From: an uncultured Dorea sp.
Lineage (GTDB): Bacteria > Bacillota > Clostridia > Lachnospirales > Lachnospiraceae
NCBI RefSeq assembly: GCF_934294775.1
Contig: NZ_CAKRAH010000047.1
Coordinates: forward strand, 1-20,183
Reading direction: 5' to 3'
Length of the DNA: 20,183 nucleotides
A model generated the notes under the pieces. The model searched no databases. It worked only from the letters and a program-made list of their open reading frames with translations, and was not told the origin of the DNA. Shown piece by piece: positions 14,997 to 20,183 of this stretch (positions within the stretch are counted from its first letter, which is position 1; every line of letters begins with the position of its first letter). Both the position numbers and the translations under genes were made by a program.

Positions 14997-15643
14997 CATT
15001 AGAACTTGGAAGGTTCATATCGACATGCAGAAAGGAAAAGAATCTGACACAGAAGCAGCTCGGAGAAGAACTTGGTGTGACAGACAGAGCTGTATCAAAA
15101 TGGGAGAACGGAAAATCCTTCCCGGACATCAGCCTGATCGAACCATTGTGTCAGATACTGGATATCAGTGTCAGCGAATTCATGCTTGGAAAAAGGATCG
15201 AACCGGAACACTATCAGGAAGAGACAGAAAAAGCCTGGATTGCATCGCTAGATGAGCCGTTATTGTATAAAATTCAGATGATCATATATATATTAGAAAT
15301 TGCAGCGGTTGCGGTATTGCAGGTTCCTCTTTTTTCACACGGACTTATGTGTGTGAATATTATATGCTGGGCTGTATGGGGTGCACTGTTCTTTGCTGCA
15401 TATTACCTGGATAAGAAAATCCCGGAAAGGAAGCTGAGATATTCGAATCCCTGGATCGAAGGGGTGTTTTCAGTGATTTATTTCCTGTGTTATATGTTAT
15501 GGTTCTTTTTGCGCAAAGATGAATGGGGAACATTGCCGATGTCGGAACAGACATCGCTTTGGGCGATAATTGTTGTTGGATCGATTGTGGTGTTTTGTGT
15601 GAGAGTTTTTTCGGCAAGAAAAAAGAGGAGAAGTGCTGTTTAA
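14987..15643 (+). CDS. XRE-family HTH regulator with four predicted membrane helices
   Basis: From ATG 14987 this is 218 residues. Residues 5-62 form a Cro/C1-type helix-turn-helix (ISTCRKEKNLTQKQLGEELG, then VTDRAVSKWENGKSFPD), with SVSEFMLGK closing the domain. A charged linker (70-90) leads to four hydrophobic helices at about 94-113, 119-140, 157-175 and 190-208, and a basic C-terminus RKKRR. The protein would hold a DNA-binding domain at the membrane, possibly sensing envelope state. GTG 14978 would add three residues, but AGGAGGTG fits ATG 14987. It lies 120 bases after the anti-sigma gene and 96 before the AlkD-like gene, either of which could be a target. Confidence 0.87.
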   Translation: MVEPLELGRFISTCRKEKNLTQKQLGEELGVTDRAVSKWENGKSFPDISLIEPLCQILDISVSEFMLGKRIEPEHYQEETEKAWIASLDEPLLYKIQMIIYILEIAAVAVLQVPLFSHGLMCVNIICWAVWGALFFAAYYLDKKIPERKLRYSNPWIEGVFSVIYFLCYMLWFFLRKDEWGTLPMSEQTSLWAIIVVGSIVVFCVRVFSARKKRRSAV

Positions 15644-15657
15644 TGCGTTTAAAACAA

Positions 15658-15686
15658 TAGAAATTGTATCGCAACAGCGATATAAT
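15658..15686 (+). promoter_or_regulatory. Promoter of the alkD-like/nuclease-ATPase pair
   Basis: TAGAAA (15658-15663), a 17-base spacer and a perfect TATAAT (15681-15686). The -35 is 4 of 6. The predicted start is near 15693, about 47 bases before ATG 15740. Confidence 0.6.
15667..15682. promoter_or_regulatory. Operator-like palindrome overlapping the -10 region
   Basis: TATCGC-AACA-GCGATA (15667-15682) is a perfect 16-bp palindrome between the -35 and -10, covering the first two bases of TATAAT. A protein bound there would block polymerase. The absence of a T-run argues against it being a terminator of the XRE gene. Confidence 0.55.
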
Positions 15687-15739
15687 AAATAAAAGATCAT
15701 ATGCCTGACATGGGAAATATAAGAATCAAGGATGAAAAT

Positions 15740-16441
15740 ATGAATAAAACAACAATCATAACCAACGTACAAACCCATCTTTTTGAGCTGCAAGACTTAA
15801 AATACCGTGATTTTCATGCAAAATTAATGCCGACAGTTAATAAAGAAAAGATCATCGGTGTCCGGACACCTGCACTTCGTGCATTTGCAAAGAGTTATGG
15901 AAAGACAGAAGAAGCAAAAGAATATCTGCAGATATTGCCGCATCAGTACTATGAAGAAAATAACCTGCACGGACTTTTAATCGAACAGATCAAAGACTAT
16001 GATATTTGTCTAAAGGAAATAGACCGTTTCCTTCCATATATCGATAACTGGGCGACCTGTGATATGCTTGCGGTCAAGGTAGTGAAGAAACATCTGGACA
16101 CCTTCATAGATGAAATATACCGGTGGATGGAATCTGACCATACATATACCATCCGGTTCGGTGTTAATATGCTGATGCGGTATTATCTGGAAGATGCATT
16201 TCGAATGGAATATCCGGAAAAAGTAGCACAGATCCGTTCGGAAGAATATTATGTAAATATGATGCGTGCATGGTATTTTGCGACGGCACTTGCAAAGCAG
16301 TATGAAAAGATATTACCATTTATCGAGGAACAAAAATTAGATGTCTGGACGCATAATAAGACGATTCGGAAAGCCATCGAAAGCTACCGGATCACGCCAG
16401 AGCAGAAAGAGTATCTGAGAGGGTTAAAGATTAAAAAATGA
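15740..16441 (+). CDS. AlkD-like DNA alkylation repair protein (HEAT-repeat DNA glycosylase)
   Basis: The 233-residue all-helical protein belongs to the AlkD/AlkC-type DNA alkylation repair family, which removes alkylated (often bulky or cationic) purines without base flipping. Comparison by eye with Bacillus cereus AlkD (Trp109, Asp113, Arg148, Trp187) gives Trp104, Asp108 (NWATCD), Arg139 (IRFGVNMLMRYY) and Trp178 (MMRAWYF). All key residues are therefore present and activity is likely. ATG 15740 follows AAGGATG; an in-frame ATG at 15701 would add 13 residues with no ribosome site. Its stop overlaps the next start as ATGA (16438-16441), so the two proteins are coupled in translation. Confidence 0.9.
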   Translation: MNKTTIITNVQTHLFELQDLKYRDFHAKLMPTVNKEKIIGVRTPALRAFAKSYGKTEEAKEYLQILPHQYYEENNLHGLLIEQIKDYDICLKEIDRFLPYIDNWATCDMLAVKVVKKHLDTFIDEIYRWMESDHTYTIRFGVNMLMRYYLEDAFRMEYPEKVAQIRSEEYYVNMMRAWYFATALAKQYEKILPFIEEQKLDVWTHNKTIRKAIESYRITPEQKEYLRGLKIKK

Positions 16442-17979
16442 AATCCATATCCATTTATACGATCACAAGAAATCAAAATATCGAACAGCTGCAAAAACTG
16501 GAACGTCAGTTATCGGGAAGAGACCATTTTCTGAAAATACGGGAATGGGAACTGGAAAGTATGAAAGCACTGACAGCCGAATTGGAAACCTGCATGGAGG
16601 ATGTATATGCACTTCGTTTCTTTTATTCGTTTCAGATTCCGAGACTGGGAAAAGAATTTGATCTTCTGCAGATCAAGGAAGATCAGATTATTAATATTGA
16701 ATTAAAAAGCGGTGTGGTATCGGATGCGGCCATTCGCAGACAGCTTTTGCAGAACCGCTATTATCTGTCGGTGCTTGGAAGAACGATTCATTCGTATACT
16801 TATATCAGCAGTCAGAACCGTCTGGTAAGACTGACGAATCATGATCATATAGCAGAAGCAGATTGGGATGAATTATGTAGACTTTTGAAAAGAGAAAGTC
16901 TGGATTATGACGGGAATATCGAAGCATTGTTCCGTGTAGAACTCTATCTGATCTCACCACTCAGAGAGCCGGAACGCTTTTTACAGAAAGAATATTTTCT
17001 GACGGCACAGCAAAGAGATATTGAACGACAGATTCTGAAAGAAATCCGGACAAAACATTCCGGCTATTACTGGTTCAGCGGACTTCCGGGGACAGGAAAG
17101 ACGTTGCTTCTGTATGATCTGGCAATGAAATTGTCAGTGCGTCAGCGGGTCTGCATGATTCATTGCGGGGAATCAGGGAATGACTGGAGACTTTTGCATA
17201 AACGTCTGCGCCGGATAGAATTTCTGTCTGCCGATCAGTTATCACTTCAGACAGTTAAGCAGACGATAACCAAAAATGTGTGTACGGAAGAACCATCTGA
17301 TATATTTTTAGAATCATACAGTGCTATTCTGGTGGATGAAGCACATCTGCTTTCCATGGAACAATTAAAGATATTAGAAGAGCGTAAAAAACAAATCCCG
17401 GTAATCTTCTCCAGTGATACGGAAGATATGATCTCGCCTGAAGAACTGGATCGTGAAATACCGCAGCGGCTTGCCGGTCTGCCGGATGTGCAGAGCTTTC
17501 ATCTGACAAATCGTATCCGTACAAATGCAGAGCTATCTTCCTTTATCCAGAATATGATGGATTTGTCACGTAGGAAAGGGAAGAATGGTTATCCAAATAT
17601 TGAAGTAGTGTATGCGAATGATGATACAGAAGCAGCATATTTGTTACAAGGCTATATGAGACAGGGCTATCTTATGAATTCAGATGAGAGGGATGTGAAC
17701 CGCCTGGCGGTCGTGATGGATGAACGGTATTATTATGATGAGGACAGTTATCTCCGTACGAGAAAGATTTGTGAAGATACTTATGAGACAACTTGTACAA
17801 CAATGTGTAGAGACAGGAAATCAGATATAAGGATTCTTTTTCACCAGTTGAATCAGGCAAAAGAGAAACTGGCGATTGTGATCAAGGATAATCCGGAAGT
17901 GTATGATACGATTTTGAATCTATTACAGAAAGAAAAATTGCCTGGTTTCGAAATGCATGGTATAATATCTCTCAGGTAA
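16438..17979 (+). CDS. PD-(D/E)xK-like nuclease domain fused to a P-loop ATPase/helicase (DUF2075-like)
   Basis: The protein has 513 residues. Residues about 55-130 resemble a restriction-type nuclease core, GKEFDLLQI (71-79, Asp75) and INIELKSG (86-92, Glu88 and Lys90). The ATPase begins with a Q-motif-like TAQQRDIE (189-196). Walker A is GLPGTGKT (215-222) and Walker B is ILVDEAH (297-303). LTNRIRTN (356-363) looks like a later helicase motif. In the C-terminal part, where DUF2075 relatives usually have a GQEFD-type motif and an arginine-bearing TRAR-like motif, this protein has SDERD (415-419) and LNQAKEKL (471-478). The ATPase may thus be altered. It is coupled to the AlkD-like gene, so a role in DNA repair or defence is inferred. 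Start ATG 16438 has no separate ribosome site. Confidence 0.8.
   Translation: MKSISIYTITRNQNIEQLQKLERQLSGRDHFLKIREWELESMKALTAELETCMEDVYALRFFYSFQIPRLGKEFDLLQIKEDQIINIELKSGVVSDAAIRRQLLQNRYYLSVLGRTIHSYTYISSQNRLVRLTNHDHIAEADWDELCRLLKRESLDYDGNIEALFRVELYLISPLREPERFLQKEYFLTAQQRDIERQILKEIRTKHSGYYWFSGLPGTGKTLLLYDLAMKLSVRQRVCMIHCGESGNDWRLLHKRLRRIEFLSADQLSLQTVKQTITKNVCTEEPSDIFLESYSAILVDEAHLLSMEQLKILEERKKQIPVIFSSDTEDMISPEELDREIPQRLAGLPDVQSFHLTNRIRTNAELSSFIQNMMDLSRRKGKNGYPNIEVVYANDDTEAAYLLQGYMRQGYLMNSDERDVNRLAVVMDERYYYDEDSYLRTRKICEDTYETTCTTMCRDRKSDIRILFHQLNQAKEKLAIVIKDNPEVYDTILNLLQKEKLPGFEMHGIISLR
17938..17966 (+). promoter_or_regulatory. Promoter of the S15 peptidase gene, inside the upstream gene
   Basis: TTGCCT (17938-17943), a 17-base spacer and TATAAT (17961-17966) with an extended TGG (17958-17960). 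It lies inside the last codons of the nuclease-ATPase gene and predicts a start near 17973, 33 bases before ATG 18006. Confidence 0.7.
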
Positions 17980-18005
17980 AATATTAAATCAGAGAGGTTT
18001 TTACA

Positions 18006-20135
18006 ATGGGAGAAAAAAATTACAGTAAAGTACCTGTATTTGAAAATGGACTGGCACAGCCTGTTTTCAAATTCACGGACGGAAAGACAGGAGAAAACTA
18101 TGATCCTGCCACATCAAGTATCGTAAGATACTGCGTATATGTGGAATCTGATTACGACATGGACGGTGATGGAAAAAGAGATCTCGTCAAAGCATTTATT
18201 CAGGTTCCGAGAAGTGCTGTAGAAGGCAGTTATAAGGCGGCAACATTATATGAAGCACGTCCGTACTGTGCAGGGGTTCAGGCAGACGGATATGATCATA
18301 TGAAAGAAGTAGAAAGCAAAGAATACCGCAAATTTGACTTTGCAGATCTTGACAAAGAAGTGCCTGCACGTATTCCGGAGGGGACGATCAATGCCATGGA
18401 TCTTGCGTTAAAGGCAGATCCGGCAGACTGGTATTATCCTGATAAAGGAAATAATAACAGCATGGTATATGAGAATCTGGATAATTTTAATTATTATCTG
18501 GTACGTGGCTTTGCAGTGGTCGTAAGTGCAGGATTCGGAGCACTTGGTTCAGACGGATTTAACTATGTCGGCTCCGAATATGAACGGGATGCATTTAAGT
18601 TTGTTGTGGAATGGTTACATGGTGACAGAGTGGCTTATGCAGATCGTGAAGGAAAGATTCAGACGAAGGCAGACTGGTCCAATGGAAATGTTGCCATGAC
18701 CGGAAGATCTTATGCCGGAACCATGCCATTTGCAGTTGCAACGACAGGTGTGGAAGGACTGAAAACAATCGTTCCGGTTGCAGGTATCGCAGACTGGTAT
18801 ACACAGCAGAATATGCAGGGTGCACAGCGTTACTGGCCAAAAGAGATGCTGAACAGTTTCCTGGCATATTTCTGTTCCAGCCGTTATAATGATGAGACAT
18901 TGTCAGAAAAACAGTTGAATGATATTGCAGCATTTCATCATGAGTTGAGTCTCCAACAGTTAAAATGTGGATTCGATTATAATCCGGAATTTTGGGGAGC
19001 CGGAAATTATCGTCTGCATGCAGACCAGATCAAGTGCAGCGCACTGATCGTACATGGATTCAACGACGAAAATGTATCTACAAAACAGTTTGAAATGATG
19101 CATACCGCATTCGAACAGGCAGGGCAGACAGTGAAGCTGCTTCTTCATCAGGGGCCGCATATCACCCCGACTATGCCAAATAAGAATTACGGAATCCTGA
19201 TCGATGGAAAGTTCTATGATGATATCGTAAATGAATGGATCTCCCACTATCTGTATGGAGTAGAAAACAGTGCCGAAGAGATGCCGGAAGTACTTGCTCA
19301 GACGAACTATGACCAGAAAAAATGGGAAACAGAAAGTGCATGGAAAACAGAGCATACCATAAAGCTTACTTCAAAAGAAGAGAGTAAGACAGTGATTGAT
19401 ACAGACTGGGAAAAAGCGGGTGTCAGTGCAGAAAACTTCGATGATGTGATGGCGCTGAAGTCTACAAATATGGCTCAGCGCTATGTGACAGATCCATTTG
19501 AAAAAGCCGTGACTGTACAGGGAACGGTATGCCTGAACTTAAAGGCAGCATTAAAAGACGGAAATATCGAAACAGATTTCGATCCGGAAAACAGAAACGA
19601 TGTGGATACACTGACCATGCAGCTTGGTAATTCCAAGGTGTCCGGTAAAATGGATGATGTAGAGATTGCAGTACTTCTCTGTGATGTATGTGACGAAGAA
19701 TTCGACAGTATCCAGACTGTAGATCCGGAAAGAAATATCGTTCCGGTCACGACAGTAAAAGAAGGCGGAATCATGAATGGCGGAGATCTTCCGGCATTTG
19801 ATGAGGCAGAATTCAATACCGTACATAAAAAATACCGCGTGATCACACGTGCATTTGCAGATCTGTGTAATCCGGAAGCAGGTTATGCGCCGGAGACAGC
19901 ACAGAACAGTATCGAGCTTAAAAAGGGCGAATATCATGATTACAGCGTATATCTCAATGCGACAAGATATACCGTAGAGCCGGGACACAGACTTGCAGTA
20001 GTTGTTGCAACAGAAGATCCGGTGAACTGCCTGATCCATAAGACATATTCGGTAGAGATTGATGACAATTCTGTGATGGTGGAAGTTCCTGTGACAAAAG
20101 CGAGTGAGGACATGGGACTGAATAAAGCGGAATAG
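18006..20135 (+). CDS. pepX: Xaa-Pro dipeptidyl-peptidase (S15 / CocE-NonD hydrolase family)
   Basis: The 709-residue serine peptidase should release X-Pro dipeptides from peptide N-termini in the cytoplasm; no signal peptide is present. The catalytic triad can be placed at Ser235 in GRSYAGT (233-239), Asp354 in HGFNDENVS and His385 in HQGPHITP. An acidic DYDMDGDGKRDLVK (49-62) is typical of the family's first strands. After about residue 430 comes the beta-rich C-terminal domain, ending TRYTVEPGHRLAVVVATEDP. It lacks the long N-terminal helical domain of lactococcal PepX. ATG 18006 has GAGAGG eight bases upstream. CocE-like esterase activity is the alternative, but DYDMDGDGKRD and the overall form favour PepX. 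Confidence 0.88.
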   Translation: MGEKNYSKVPVFENGLAQPVFKFTDGKTGENYDPATSSIVRYCVYVESDYDMDGDGKRDLVKAFIQVPRSAVEGSYKAATLYEARPYCAGVQADGYDHMKEVESKEYRKFDFADLDKEVPARIPEGTINAMDLALKADPADWYYPDKGNNNSMVYENLDNFNYYLVRGFAVVVSAGFGALGSDGFNYVGSEYERDAFKFVVEWLHGDRVAYADREGKIQTKADWSNGNVAMTGRSYAGTMPFAVATTGVEGLKTIVPVAGIADWYTQQNMQGAQRYWPKEMLNSFLAYFCSSRYNDETLSEKQLNDIAAFHHELSLQQLKCGFDYNPEFWGAGNYRLHADQIKCSALIVHGFNDENVSTKQFEMMHTAFEQAGQTVKLLLHQGPHITPTMPNKNYGILIDGKFYDDIVNEWISHYLYGVENSAEEMPEVLAQTNYDQKKWETESAWKTEHTIKLTSKEESKTVIDTDWEKAGVSAENFDDVMALKSTNMAQRYVTDPFEKAVTVQGTVCLNLKAALKDGNIETDFDPENRNDVDTLTMQLGNSKVSGKMDDVEIAVLLCDVCDEEFDSIQTVDPERNIVPVTTVKEGGIMNGGDLPAFDEAEFNTVHKKYRVITRAFADLCNPEAGYAPETAQNSIELKKGEYHDYSVYLNATRYTVEPGHRLAVVVATEDPVNCLIHKTYSVEIDDNSVMVEVPVTKASEDMGLNKAE

Positions 20136-20148
20136 ATGGAATATCTAT
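20132..20148. repeat. Small palindrome at the peptidase stop codon
   Basis: ATAGAT-GGAAT-ATCTAT spans the stop codon TAG (20133-20135). There is no T-run. The remaining bases to 20183 hold only a 14-codon open frame (ATG 20136) and no recognisable gene start. Confidence 0.25.
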
Positions 20149-20183
20149 CGGAAATGAGAAAAGTACGAGCTGCTGGTTGAAAA

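Noticed and set aside
20136..20183. Start of a further gene after the peptidase
   Set aside because: ATG 20136 runs only 14 codons to a stop and no ribosome site is visible, so a gene cannot be supported.
1..20183. CRISPR array, tRNA or rRNA genes, insertion sequences, phage or attachment sites
   Set aside because: No regularly spaced repeats, tRNA-like arms, transposase or integrase motifs, or long terminal repeats were found on reading both strands by eye.

Overview
The window looks like chromosome of a low-to-mid GC Gram-positive gut anaerobe, most likely Lachnospiraceae (Blautia/Dorea/Coprococcus-like). The reasons are strong AGGAGG-type ribosome sites, short-form HisG paired with HisZ, RecU, an ECF sigma promoter of the TGTAAC/CGTC type, and MATE and S15 peptidase genes typical of Clostridia. 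This placement is inference from protein style; no rRNA or species marker is present. I see no CRISPR array, tRNA, insertion sequence or phage gene.

Layout. 1-127 is the 3' end of a short-chain dehydrogenase. 250-2430 holds a two-helix membrane protein of unknown function, an RluA-family pseudouridine synthase and recU, whose start lies 43 bp inside the synthase gene. 2489-7683 is a histidine operon, hisZ-hisG-hisD-hisB followed by a three-part fusion. The fusion has an N-terminal HisF-like barrel that has lost both catalytic aspartates, then HisI and HisE. A perfect TTGACA-17-TATAAT promoter lies inside the 3' end of recU, with a small palindrome just downstream. hisC, hisH and intact hisA and hisF are not here. 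7785-8084 is a small single-helix protein of unknown function. 8154-10293 pairs an RmlD-like reductase with an acidic amino acid symporter, closed by a long bidirectional terminator.

10428-13355 contains two divergent MATE exporters; the leftward one has a consensus promoter and a palindrome in its leader. A strong terminator follows. 13530-14866 is an ECF sigma factor with its zinc-binding, membrane-anchored anti-sigma factor (TAATG overlap), preceded by an ECF-type promoter that suggests autoregulation. 14987-15643 is an XRE-type regulator with four predicted membrane helices. 15740-17979 is a translationally coupled pair: an AlkD-like DNA glycosylase and a protein with a PD-(D/E)xK-like N-terminus and a P-loop ATPase/helicase core. 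A 16-bp palindrome overlaps the promoter of this pair. 18006-20135 is a cytoplasmic Xaa-Pro dipeptidyl-peptidase (S15) with its own promoter inside the preceding gene.

The most unusual items are the HisF-like pseudoenzyme fused to HisIE, and the AlkD plus nuclease-ATPase pair with its operator-like palindrome. The pair could be a DNA repair or defence module, which is inference only.
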